39,385 nt of DNA from Blakeslea trispora (lineage: Eukaryota; Mucoromycota; Mucoromycetes; Mucorales; Choanephoraceae). Shown in pieces: positions 1 through 10,456 of the stretch; positions within the stretch are counted from its first letter, which is position 1, and every line of letters starts with the position of its first letter. Under the pieces are notes generated by a model. That model had not been told where the DNA came from. It did not search any database and saw only the letters and a list, made by a program, of their open reading frames with translations. The DNA lies in assembly GCA_025331445.1 (NCBI GenBank), contig JAIWNE010000189.1, positions 1 through 39,385 of the forward strand. Direction: 5' to 3'. A program made the translations under genes and the position numbers.

Positions 1-2764
1 CTGTTGCAGGAGAAGGAAACAACACATTCAACACAGTCATTGAAAATTGTCGACGAAACCTTACCGTATCAATCTACAATAAAAGAATTAGATCAAAAAA
101 GTAATTCACTCTGATTATATTTACGTTGAAGAAACGATAAAAAGCGTCCTGGTTCTGAAAAACGTTAATTTCAACGTCGGTGCTTTGTCTTCCTTGACTC
201 AAGTAGACATTAGTAACAGGTGCCTCCACATTGTTGAACAAATGCCACATGAGTCCCTCAATGAGCGCATCCACAACTCTAATATCTCTTCCATGCACTT
301 GGAACATGTTAATATAGGTTCGAAATGGATGTCTACTCGTTTCGTAAAGCATTGGTGCATAATCAAGACGTAGGCTTTGGTTGGCTGGGTCGACAATATA
401 TTGTTCGCTTTCAAGAGGATTAAAAGGATCTTGTATCAATTCAAAAGGCAAGGTAGGTACTTCGTCTTCGTTTACAACTTCTACTTCTTGGGGTTTTCCT
501 ATCACGCTTTTTCTTAGGATGGCTCTATTCAATCTCCCTACTGGAGAAGGCGATCTTGATAATCTTCTTTGAGGACCAGCACGAGCATTACGCTCTCTTG
601 AATTTATGAAACTGAGCGATCGTAGGAAAATAGCTCGCAAGCTCTCCATTGGCAAGGTATCTCTCAGCAGCCATCGTCTTGTACGGCGATCAAAGTTTAT
701 CGTCAAAGAAATCAATTGAAGCATCTGAGATCTATTGGACCTGACACGATTCAGATACCGAGAGACATATCTCCATGTTGACCAGTCATAAGGCCTAGAT
801 AATAAACCACTGTAGATGTATGCAAGTACAGCCAAGGAACTCAAGCTTTCTGGCTGATGAATCAAGTCGACTTGGTTACTGATGGATTGATAGAAAGCAG
901 TGTAACCATTCACCATGTTGATCAAGTAGTCTATGACTACTTCAGTGCTCAAGACAGTCATTACAGGTGGTTGATTTGACAAGATTCGCATGGCTTCTTG
1001 TTGTGCATTCTCCAACAGACGAATCCCATCCTCATACCGCAAAGTGAACTCGGCTCTTGCTGGAAAAGTTCGAGTTCTTGATTGTTGAAGAGCATTTACA
1101 AGTGCTTGGTAGTTTCTCAAGACCTTTGCTGAGTTTTGCACAAAGTCTTGAGGTTCCAGATCAAAAGCATTGTGTCTGTAACCTGACTCTGTACGAAGGT
1201 AGAACAAACTTTTTATCAACTGATAGCATTGGAATTTCATCAAGTGATAATTGCCATTTCCTTCGACTCTATGAGTAGTATAGCTACATCCACCTAAGTT
1301 AGCATTGTTGGCAAAAGGATCAAGACGTAGGTATCGACTGGATCGATTCAGAATTGTAAAGAACAGAGGCAGGACAGGAGATGCTTGTTCGTCTAATATC
1401 CAAATGCCTGTAGACGCAGGACTAGAAAACTGAAGACCAATATCAATGAATGTATTTTCTAAATCAAACAAGTTGAAATCCAGATCGTTGAAATGATGTC
1501 TTAGCTGTTGGTCATAATTGTTCAGGTCTAGACGGTACTTGTTGCCAAAAGTGTAAGTGAGAAAGAAAAAGTCTTGAAAGCCATTTAAATTTGGATTTTG
1601 ATCAATAATTTCTCGCATTGCAGAGGCTAGGGTAGTTTGATTATCACGGTGATAAAAATAAAAGGGCTCAAAGGTATAGCGGCCGGCACGTCTTGTTGCT
1701 CTGTATTTTTCAACTTGGAGACTTGTGGGTATGTTTGTTGAATATTCAGGCTGTACTGTTTGCATGAGGGCTGGTAGTAGAACCTGATCTACAAACAGAT
1801 CTTGAACATCTGCATGCATGACATGACTAAACCCACCAAGTCTAGGAAAAAAGATGTTTGTTTTGAAGCGACCAGTATACCCAAAATTGGCCAAATGGAT
1901 ATTTTGACAGGTATGGATACTTTGGCCTTCATAGTATATCTGCTTGTTTTTACTGATGCTAAGGATTAGATTTGCAAGGATATACATGGAAAGAGGTTGA
2001 CCCTCAGGCAGAGGTATTTCATACGAGAGAATTGAAAATGCATCCACATCAACAGTGAAGGTCATCTCACGAAGAGGAACCACAGCATTTTGGACAACAG
2101 GATAATGGGCACCCATAAAAGTACCTTCAAAAGCAAGACGGACTTGTTCTTCAGGGTTGTTGATTTGTGCACACAGAGCATTAAATCCTTCAAGATTAAT
2201 GGTTGAATCAACTGGTCGATTATCTACTACTGCTGGTTCTTCTTCAATGTGAACAGGTCGAGAGGTAGGTCCAGGAACAGGAGGAGCCACTATTTGAACA
2301 GGTGTGGCAGGGGCTACAACACGAGGCCTGACTCTTCTTGTAGCGTTGATTCGACGAAAGATCTCGGGCAAGATTCGATTATTAATACTAGGCGATTCTC
2401 TAAGTGCATTCTCAAGTTGTCGATAAGCAGGCATTCGAAGACGGCTCAACATGTCTTCACCTCGTCTTCTTCGCTCCATCATCTCAGCTAACACTGCTTG
2501 TTGTTCAATGGCACGTTGTCTGGCTATGCGCTCGTCTCTTTCCTGCTGCCAGTTCATTTCCGCTTGGATGATTCGTTGCTGTCGAGGTGTGAGATCGGCT
2601 AAACCTGTGTCAAAGGTTGTCTGCACAGTTGGTTCAGTCATATCGGATGTTGGCCGTCTAAGAGGAGGTAACTGTTCTGGTTCAGGACTAACATGTTCTT
2701 CTACCTGGAAGTTATCTTCATCATCACCAAACAATTCTTCAGTTAATCTGTTCAAGTCTGACAT
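1..2764 (-). CDS. Large uncharacterised protein (gene C), 3' end beyond window
   Basis: Not recognised. The main exon runs 2764 to 110 (885 codons). It should then splice through an intron at 109-74 (donor GTGAAT, branch-like CTAAT, acceptor TTTATTGTAG) into a second exon at 73-1, which stays open to the window edge; without splicing the frame stops at 74-76. The product therefore exceeds 900 residues. Residues 1-60 are acidic and Pro-rich; about 60-115 is a highly charged, Gln/Glu/Arg-rich helical stretch (coiled-coil-like, with RRRRGED); about 140-180 is Pro/Val-rich linker; about 190-690 looks like a folded, aromatic-rich region with segments such as NTFIDIGLQFSSP and PARAEFTLRYEDG; about 725-760 is basic and Ser/Pro-rich (RRLSRSPSPVGR, NLS-like). 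There is no signal peptide or membrane segment. The body has no frameshift over 2.6 kb, so it is probably under selection. The segment pattern faintly recalls a multicopy family of large unknown proteins in basidiomycetes and Mucoromycota; this is memory, unverified. Confidence 0.8.
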
Positions 2765-2905
2765 TGAATATTAAGAAAGTATACAAGGAGTTGGTAATGT
2801 AAAATAAGCTTGGTTGAAAATGGGAGAGGTTAAAAGTAAAGAAAATGTAGAACAAGATATAAAAGTAGATATAAAACCTCATCATTGCTTTTATAATCAG
2901 CAATT
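2765..2905 (-). promoter_or_regulatory. Putative core promoter and 5' leader of gene C
   Basis: Directly upstream of the start codon of gene C the minus strand carries TTTTATATC twice (about 2855-2880), TATA-like, followed by a pyrimidine-rich leader of about 90 bases. The left arm of the 41-bp inverted repeat begins just upstream of this TATA region. The promoter call is inference from position and composition only. Confidence 0.35.
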
Positions 2906-3164
2906 AATCAAAATGTTGCCGAAGTGAAGGCAGAAAATGTGGTTAATGCTCTCAGAGCCACGCTTTATTTTTCATACAAATATAGTAATAAAATTTTAAA
3001 TCCCTTTTTTCCTTATATCTTGAAAAGCAAGCATAGGGATAAGAATTCAATTTTTTTTTTCAAGGTGGGTTAAGTATTCAGAATAAGTTCTTTAAATGAT
3101 TGAGCCAAGAAGTATGGGTGGGGTTAACCACATTTTCTGCCTTCACTTCGGCAACATTTTGATT
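2906..3164. repeat. Perfect 41-bp inverted repeat, 177-bp spacer
   Basis: Positions 2906-2946 and 3124-3164 are exact reverse complements over 41 bases (core TTGCCGAAGTGAAGGCAG). The spacer is AT-rich with a T-run and no reading frame. A 259-bp unit with long perfect terminal inverted repeats looks like a MITE or foldback element. I see no convincing target-site duplication: the flanks are CAGCAATT on the left and a T-run on the right. It could instead be a cis-acting structure of the gene C promoter. Perfect identity of the arms implies recent origin, gene conversion or selection. Confidence 0.85.
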
Positions 3165-3195
3165 TTTTTTTGTATTAAGGGCAACATTTTGATTT
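3150..3195. repeat. Direct repeat GGCAACATTTTGATTT, two copies 30 bp apart
   Basis: The 16-base word GGCAACATTTTGATTT occurs at 3150-3165 and again at 3180-3195. The first copy overlaps the outer end of the right arm of the 41-bp inverted repeat; the second abuts the first unit of the 226-bp tandem array. It may mark the junction where the inverted-repeat element and the array met. Confidence 0.8.
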
Positions 3196-4102
3196 ATCAT
3201 CTATCATTTCTTAGGATTCATTTTAAGCTCAGTCTCTTTTCAACATGTTCAAAAATTAAACATTCAAAGGCGGTAACCGCATACTAAACTCTCATGTCTC
3301 AAAATCTAATAGTATATAGGTTGAATGCTAATAAATAAGATGGTTTTAACCGTTTCTTTTTATCTGCTAAGGGGCAGAAGATATAATACAAAAGGATTAT
3401 TTTGGGATCCCAAAATTTCTTTTGCTATTACTTTTTCTTGGATTATTTTAAGCCCAGTCTTTTTTTTTATTTCTTTTAAAAATTGATTACTGAAAGGTTC
3501 ACCAGTGTATACTGTACTCTCAGATCTCAAAATCTATTAGTATATGCTTTGAATGTTGCTAATACAGATGGTGCAAACCGTTTTTTGATAGCTTTCAAGT
3601 AGCAAAAGTTATCTTCAAAAAGGATGATTTTGGGTTCCCAAAATTTCCTATGCTATCATTTCTTAGACCTTAATTCAAGCTCAGACTTTTTTATATAAGC
3701 ATCAAAATCTATAATTCAAAGGTTAATCAGTGGATACTAGCCTTTCATGTCTCAAAAGTTGACACTATATACTTTGAATGTTGATAAAAATGATAGTGCA
3801 AGCCATATCTTTGTATCTATCAAGAGGTTAAAGATACTTTGAAATAGCAGTATTTTGGGATCCCAAAATTTATTATTTATTATTTTTTACACTTCATTTC
3901 AAGCTCAGTCACTCTTTTCAACATGTTTAAAAATTAAACATTCAAAGGTTAGTCAGTGCATACTATACTCTCATGTCTCAAAAGCTGACAGAATATAGTT
4001 TGAATGTCTGTCAAGCAGATGAAGCAAACCGCTTCTTTCTATCTAACAAAGGGCAAAAGATATAGTACAAAAACATTATTTTGGGATCCCAAAATTTTAT
4101 TC
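3196..4102. repeat. Four tandem ~226-bp units each ending in an 18-bp palindrome
   Basis: Four diverged direct copies with approximate ends at 3420, 3648, 3872 and 4102. Each ends with the palindrome ATTTTGGGATCCCAAAAT, at 3399-3416, 3627-3644, 3852-3869 and 4078-4095; the second has TT in place of the central AT. Palindrome starts are 228, 225 and 226 bases apart. Other words recur in each unit in the same order: AAGC(C/T)CAG near the start, CATTCAAAGG or a variant, CTCATGTCTCAAAA, TTTGAATG (the inverse of the CATTCAAAG word, making a second inverted pair inside the unit), and CAAACCG or AACCG. The palindrome and these words are better kept than the sequence between them, as expected for protein-binding sites. 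There is no coding frame across the array. Confidence 0.85.
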
Positions 4103-4223
4103 TAGATATAAAGATTTAGCTGGATACGAAAAAATCAAATGGATGCAAATGTGAGTCTATGAGGAAAAAGAGATATTTAAATAACAAAGATATGCAGAAT
4201 ACAAAATAAGCCTTGCTACGTCT

Positions 4224-4261
4224 TTTAATAGAGCACTGAACACATGTTCTGCTCTATTAAA
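4224..4261. other. Long hairpin downstream of the tandem array
   Basis: TTTAATAGAGCA at 4224-4235 pairs perfectly with TGCTCTATTAAA at 4250-4261, and the interior GAACA/TGTTC pairs again, giving a nearly continuous stem. It sits 120 bases beyond the last palindrome of the array. Function unknown; it is not followed by a T-tract and is far from the end of gene B, so a terminator role is unlikely. Confidence 0.7.
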
Positions 4262-4948
4262 TAGTGCCTGATTCACATAAAAGAACGGTATAGTATTTCT
4301 TTTCTAAGAAGAAAGATTAATCTTCAATTGTGACTAGTAAATGAGCCATAAGAATCATTGTACTTTGTTCTAACTTCTTGTTTTTGAGATTAGCTTATGA
4401 CTAAAAGTAAGTGTTACATTGGCAAAGGTCTTATTTTTTCAAATGCAGACTGACCTTGTCTTTTATTCTTTGCCTTTTCTTTTATTTTTCTGTCTTTTCG
4501 AAAAAATCAGTCAAGGGAATTTGGAGTAGATGATCAGCAAAGCTTTTACGCGTTAGAATCAATATACACATCACGAAAGATTTTGGTGAAGCCCTTCATT
4601 TATTGACAAGTGGGGTAGAGCTGACGCGACCTTGTCCCAGTGTTACGTTTAGGCGTAAATGATGTTTCTGGTATTCTGACCTATTTCATTTTGTAATCTC
4701 AGTGATAGCGTATCTGACCAAAAGCTTTAGTAGGCAAGTTTCTTTTATGAGAATAAAGAAGGACTCCAATTTGGAAGTCTAATAGAGTCATATAGAACAA
4801 ACATAAACCAGGGTTGATTAGCCAAGTTATTTCTTCATCTTTTAAGAAAAGACCAAGCTAGTCATCGTATACTTGGAAATGAAGTCAACATGGTTGAAGA
4901 GGTAAAGGACAAAAAAATGATTGGATTTTATGCTAATGTATTTTCAAG
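4262..4948. other. Intergenic DNA 3' of gene B, no gene seen
   Basis: AT-rich sequence with no reading frame above about 60 codons on either strand and no recognisable repeat. It lies between the 226-bp array and the stop codon of gene B. Confidence 0.6.
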
Positions 4949-5410
4949 CTAGCTTTTTGATTTGTTGAATTCGTGTTCATCCGATTCAAGTTCGTCTTCT
5001 TCCTCAGTTGATTCAAGTTCATCTTCATTCTCAGTTGATTCGAGTTCATCCTCTTCTTCAATTGACTCAAGTTCTTCATCTTCTTCCTCATCAAGTATAA
5101 ACCTCACATTTTCGACACGTCTAGGGGTATCTGGTTCATTTGATTGTTCTTCGAGTTGTTCTTGCTGATCTTGATCTTCTGTATTGCTACATACTTTTTG
5201 GTCTTCCAACCAAAAGCTTTCCTGATGAAGTGCTTTTACAAAATTGGTGTAGGCTGACATAATGATGAGTGTTACAGATGCATGAAAAAGAAATTAGTTA
5301 CCTTTCTGAGATCCTTCAATGTAGCTACTCAAGAAGAGATCACACTGCTCTCTAATCCTGTTGCGCTTTTCTCTCTGTTCGTTTTGTCCTGTCTCACGGG
5401 TTCGTCTCAT
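4949..5410 (-). CDS. Small acidic-tailed protein (gene B), two exons
   Basis: Function unknown. Exon 1 is 5410-5302 and exon 2 is 5253-4949, with a 48-base intron (donor GTAACT, acceptor ATGTCAG, phase 1). The joined frame is 137 residues. The N-terminus is strongly basic and Arg/Glu-rich (MRRTRETGQNEQREKRNRIR), followed by a helical core with FLSSYIEG and HQESFWLEDQKVC. The C-terminal third is almost entirely Glu/Asp/Ser/Leu, built from a nine-residue repeat (consensus ELESTEEED). The spliced model is chosen because gene B' has the same intron at the same place and phase and aligns on both sides of it (FLSGYIG, DENFWLKDQSVC). A basic head, conserved core and acidic tail suggest a nuclear protein that binds DNA or another charged partner; that is inference. 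Same strand as genes A and C. Confidence 0.8.
4974..5084 (-). repeat. 27-bp coding tandem repeat in gene B
   Basis: About three and a half copies of a 27-base unit encode the nine-residue Glu-rich repeat in the tail of gene B (ELESIEEED, ELESTENED, ELESTEEED and a partial copy). Unit length is a multiple of three, so copy number can change without breaking the frame. The paralogue B' has an acidic tail at the same place without this regular repeat. Confidence 0.75.
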
Positions 5411-5890
5411 TAGTGTTTAGAGCTATAAAAATAAAACCAAGATGACGAGTTGAAAAGAAAAAGAATAGCGTGGACAATATAAATCAGCTACTGAGAAATG
5501 AGGATGGATTAGATTGTTTACTAATTTAACTAGATTTTTTATTCAGTTGGACCTATTTCGAGAAGTGAGGAATGATTGCTAATTCGAGAAGATACAGAAC
5601 AATTGTGGGAAATACCCTTAAGGCAAATGATGCAGCATGTATCTCTTCATTCTCATTTTAATGTTTGACAAATATCAACTACAATAGAGGATCGACCAGA
5701 TTAGAGAACTATAGTGATAAGACAGCTATAAAGGCAAAGCTACTATCATGCTTGTTGTTTTTGTTACAGTCCATCTTATCATAAAGGAGAGGGAAAGCTT
5801 AAGTGAAACAAACAAGATATTTCTATTATAGAATCATGGTCTGTCTATTTACTTCAAACAAAGCATAGCACTCAAATTCTGTTTATTTTT
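5411..5890. other. Intergenic between genes A and B, no gene seen
   Basis: About 480 bases of AT-rich DNA separate the stop of gene A from the start of gene B. No reading frame, hairpin or repeat of note; it should hold the 3' UTR of A and the promoter of B. Confidence 0.6.
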
Positions 5891-6597
5891 CTAAAAATCC
5901 ACCTGTCCCAGCAGCTCATCAACATCGTTGAAATCTATTTCTTCATCTCTATCTTCAACCGTTGTCTCAGAGAGACTATCACTTTCTGCTTCATCTTGAG
6001 CGAGAGGAATGGAAGCAGGAGGAGAAGGGGAGGATTGAAGAGATGGTTGAGGGCTTGATGAAGGGGATGGAGAAGGACTGGATTGGTGAGGGAGCCTTGA
6101 AATAGAAGCTAAAGTTGTAAAGGTCAATACACTTTCATATAGTCTTCTTATTTAAATTTTGATCTTCTGGTCAGAGCCCTTTACTGTCTTACCTGATGAA
6201 GTGCCTCTATCTTCAAATTTTCTTCTTTTTCTTGTTGAGCCTTCTGGTGCCTCCATTGGGACTCGTTTGACCAATGGTGGAATCCTTACTCCTGGAGGAT
6301 TAAAGACACTCATTTGAGGTAGAGGTCTTGTACCGTTTGCATTCCAATGGGGTCTTTGACTGCTTCTTTCACTGGTCAATGCATTCGAAGAAATGAGCGA
6401 TCCCCGTTGAAGATGGCCATCAACCCATCGAAATCCATGGGCTGCAAGTGCTTCGTTGAAAATGTCCATGCCTTTAAAAAAAAAAATTCAGCCTAAATCG
6501 ACAAGAGCTAATGAAACAACTAACCTTCTTGAGTTCTCAGATTCAGGTTTAAAAAAGCTTCTTTCATATCATTAAAACGTCTTTCATCGAAACTCAT
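5891..6597 (-). CDS. Ser/Pro-rich nuclear-type protein (gene A), three exons
   Basis: Not recognised. Exons are 6597-6525, 6471-6193 and 6108-5891; introns have donors GTTAGT and GTAAGA and acceptors TTTAAAG and ACTTTAG, both phase 1. The joined length is 570 bases, 189 residues. The N-terminus (MSFDERRFNDMKEAFLNLNL, then MDIFNEALAAHGFRWVDG) looks like a short folded domain. The middle holds a basic cluster RKRRKFEDR (NLS-like). Then comes a long run of Ser-Pro pairs, ending in an acidic tail with spaced hydrophobics (EEIDFNDVDELLGQVDF) that resembles transcriptional activation regions. That pattern suggests a transcription or chromatin accessory protein; this is inference, as there is no known DNA-binding motif. 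Its first exon length, phase-1 intron and following Met-Asp...Ala-Leu...Gly segment weakly match gene D. Confidence 0.75.
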
Positions 6598-9500
6598 CTT
6601 GTAAAATAGCCGTTGAAGTAAAGAATAAGAAAAAAAAAAGAGGTAGAGTAAGAAGATAAGTCATTTGGCATGACTTGGTTAATATATCATTCAATTTGAA
6701 TCCTCATTTCCATATGATTATGATAAAGTAATTGTTTAGAGGAAAGCTTTTAAAGGTGACAGGCTCTTTGTCACAAGCATACGTTCATCGGTTCTGTCTA
6801 AACTGATTAAAGTATGTGTAAGACAAATCGGTCTTATTGGCCTTACTTAGGTACCAATCTTCAGACCAATTTTATTTCAAGGTATGAATGTCTTGGATTA
6901 ATGCTTCTAATGATGAGAGTGTCTTTACAGGATTAACACATATCAATTGAGAAGACTCATAAGAACCTTTTTGCTAGTTCATGAAATGCAGCAAAGCATG
7001 TGAATCATTCTCTGTGTCACCTTGTTTTTTGTATGTACTTAATCTACACCCCCGAAAGCTACTCTCTTTTTTCTTATTTGTTTATTTATCTACGGCATGC
7101 TTTTATCCTATATCATCCTTTGGACAAAAGGAAATCTGATGAGGCATGTTGCATCGCATTCAGCCCAGCCTTAATCTTTACTTCAGCTCAACCAGTAGAA
7201 TATATAAGATCATAATGCAGCCATATGAATACCTCCAACAACTTTGACAATATAAATATATTCGCTTTGATCTTCATATACTTTGCTGTTCTAGAGGACT
7301 GTTGGAAAAGCTAGACTTAGTGAGAGCACTGAATTTGTATAAGAGCCATACATCATCAGCCTTGTTGAACCAGCATGTATTTTTTGGAAGACCTTTTAGG
7401 TTAGAGTAAGTAAGTTATTCAAGTGTTTATAAAGCTATGAACTAGCGCATTTTATATAGGCTCATCATGTCAATAGGGCAAGTGGATACTTGACTGATAT
7501 GAGCAATACTTTTTGATACAGAATGCCTAGATAAAATCCTTTGGAAAAGAGTATTAAACACCACTTACGGCAAAGTAGAGATGGCAGATGGTTTATTAGT
7601 ATTAGAGATATCATTAATTGTTGTGAAATTGAGCCAATAGTGTTACATCGCCTTCATGCAGAAAAAGGATATCTCTCATCTTACTGAAGATCATTGAAAG
7701 AAAGCAAAGCGTTGACTTGTAGAGTAGACTCAGATTTCGCATCGAAAATCCGGTAGCCGTTCTAGAGAAGTATTGTATGACCAACATCTAAACCAATGGA
7801 TATTGGATTATACAAATAAAATGTATGAAGACGGCTTTGCCATCATCCGGAATCAAGGAGCCTTCAATTAGCTTTCTCTTGCAGTTCCTTGAATATGAGA
7901 AAGATATAGACACTTTGTTTGGAATGACGGAATAAAGAAAGTACAAAAGGAGAGGCTCTTGTTTTGCAAGCTTCTTTTTTTAATGATGAAGTTACTGTTG
8001 CTTTGGCTTTGATACTATTCTAAGTACTACATCTTTAAAAATAATATCGTTGTTGTGGCTTGCGTTTTAAGTGAGACAAAGAATACTTTGTTTTAATAAA
8101 ATGCTGAAGAGTTGGTCTTATGGTCTGCTTTTGTATCGAAAGAGTTAAAAAAGAATAGGTTTCGAACGACTGCTATGAATCAATCGATGTTTACATAAGA
8201 TGAGCAAAGTAATATTGCCTTGCTAACCATAGCGTATACATTTTTAACTGAGAGGATAATTGATTTCCATGAACGTTAATTAAAAATCAAGCACAGAAAT
8301 GAGAGAGAGTGATGGAGAGAATGAAGTGTATTACCAATTCAAAGAGATATTGAATTCTCTTTGCGTACAAGTAAGTCATTCTATTCTCAAAATATGTGAT
8401 TCCTTGAAAAGCCTCTTATACAAAATCTTCATCTGTCTATTCTATCACAGAGTAGCACAGCCATAAAATTATTGAGCCGTTTTAATTGATTAACTTCTTT
8501 TCATTATTATTCATTTCAATCTTGTATATAGACACGTATTTGTTAGATAATGAGAGCCAGCCAAAAAGAAGAGATGCACCTAAAGAGACACGCAGTTTTA
8601 TCAGCAGATGAAATGGACTTGAATCTCGAAATGAAGAACCTCAGGCGTTGATAGTTAATTTGACGCGAACCTCACGCGTAGAATAGTTGACTATTGTAAC
8701 TAGGCTCGCATTCACCCACACAACTGTTCATCTGGCCATGTCTTATAACTGATGGGGTAGATGTTTTCTCCAAAGACGATGTTGAATACCAGTATAGAAG
8801 ACAGCACACCCACTTTACAGTAGCAGCCCTAGCAATGATTATAATTATTTTTTGGAAGAGACCAGCGTCTATAAGACACGATGATCTATTGTACACTCAC
8901 TAAAAACAAGACGTATGATTGAGTATCATGATGTTAGTAGGCTTTCACTTTTGATTGATTATATTGACTGAATGACTAATATATACATCAATAGAAATAG
9001 GGCCATTTGGAGCAAGTGGATACAGCAGCAGAGGTTTGAAGAACAGTAGGATTAGACTCATCAAAGAATAAAAAGGAATACTTTATGCGATATGGTCCAA
9101 ACAGTGGTAAAGACAATGACGGTTTTATTGAGACTTGAAAGGCTAGTCTTGATTGGCAAGATAAGCAATGATATTGGTATCATTATCATTCATGAGTGGT
9201 AGATGTCTTAGTACACAGAGATCCTTGTAGAACAAAGCAGAATGCGGTCTGGATGGTGTACAAATAGGATCGTCAGCAAAGATGGGGTATTTGTTGACTG
9301 ATTGTATGGCATGGCAGACATCTTATTCAAGTTGGATTAGACCTCTCTGATGAAGAACACAAAGGAATCACTTACTAACATATGGTCTGGATGCATCTTC
9401 ATTCAACTTTCTTCTCTTTCTTGAAAAGCCTTGCAATCTGACAAAGGTTGTATACATGCTTTATGATTGAAAGACTAAAGAAAGAGAAAAAAAAGAAGAG

Positions 9501-10456
9501 GACTGATTGGATTATGCGATATTTATTGGTTCTTTCATTTTAAAGAGTTTGAAAGAAAGCATACGATTGAGTGATATATAGTAAGACAGACATTATTTGA
9601 TGTAAAGGCTGTTAGCTATATACATATTAAAACCAGAGCATCATTTCGTTTAAAGGAGTATAACACCAGTATACTGTCTACCATATATGTGGTTGTTTAC
9701 AAAAGAAATAATGCATTTGTATATCTCTATTCTTTGAACATGATAGTATTAGTCTTGCATCAATTGCCTATGCTTAATGTAATCTATTTGGTTTTAAGGC
9801 TTTACAGTCATAAAGGTTATTTCTACTAGCCTTGACTCAAAATGGATGACTTAAAGGAGGAGATGCTGTATCATCATCTTGGTTCACTGTAATCTATCAT
9901 TTAAAGTAAAAACTTTATTATCTACTCTGACCAGATAATGAATTCTTTTCCGAATATTTCCTTATTGTATTTTTTTTTCTTTCTTTGTTTATTTTGAATA
10001 GCTTTATTTTAAATGATTGGCTTTTCCTTTACTCGTGTTTAGACACTAGTTAGCTTATAACGAATTTAACATACCTCAAAATTAATTGCTCTCTTTTTAC
10101 TATGCACACTCACTGTTGTTAACAATACGCTCCTGTTTGCTTTCTTCCCCTCTGAAGAAGCTATATAATAATCTTGAGCTTTCATGTACAATTAATATGG
10201 ATCAGTATGTCTTTGTTTAACAAAGTCATCTAATCATTGAAATCATTACAGAAACAAACACTGTACAGATTAAAGTCATGTTTTTTTTACTCTTAAGTTG
10301 CTAGCAGTATACATCGATACCGGTTTTATCGTCTCAACATCTAACCTTTGCTTAACGAAAACATCGCTTACCCTAGCCTTTTAATTTGTATAACCTTTTT
10401 GTTAAATACTCGCTCAAGTACACAAATCATATTTAAATAGCAAGACAATCATTTAT
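6598..10456. other. 3.9-kb non-coding stretch, no gene supported
   Basis: AT-rich with scattered stops in all frames. The only protein-like open frame is 8700-8903 on the plus strand (67 codons with no start codon, composition like a coding remnant), too short to call. The first 100 bases should hold the promoter of gene A. No TATA/polyA pair, terminal repeat or target duplication that would define an LTR was found. Confidence 0.5.

Noticed and set aside
4962..5168. Plus-strand Ser-rich open frame (68 codons)
   Set aside because: It is the antisense shadow of the Glu/Asp repeat in the tail of gene B.
8700..8903. 67-codon plus-strand frame with protein-like composition (ITDGVDVFSKDDVEYQYRRQ)
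   Set aside because: No start codon, no splice partners found and no family recognised; kept only as a possible remnant.
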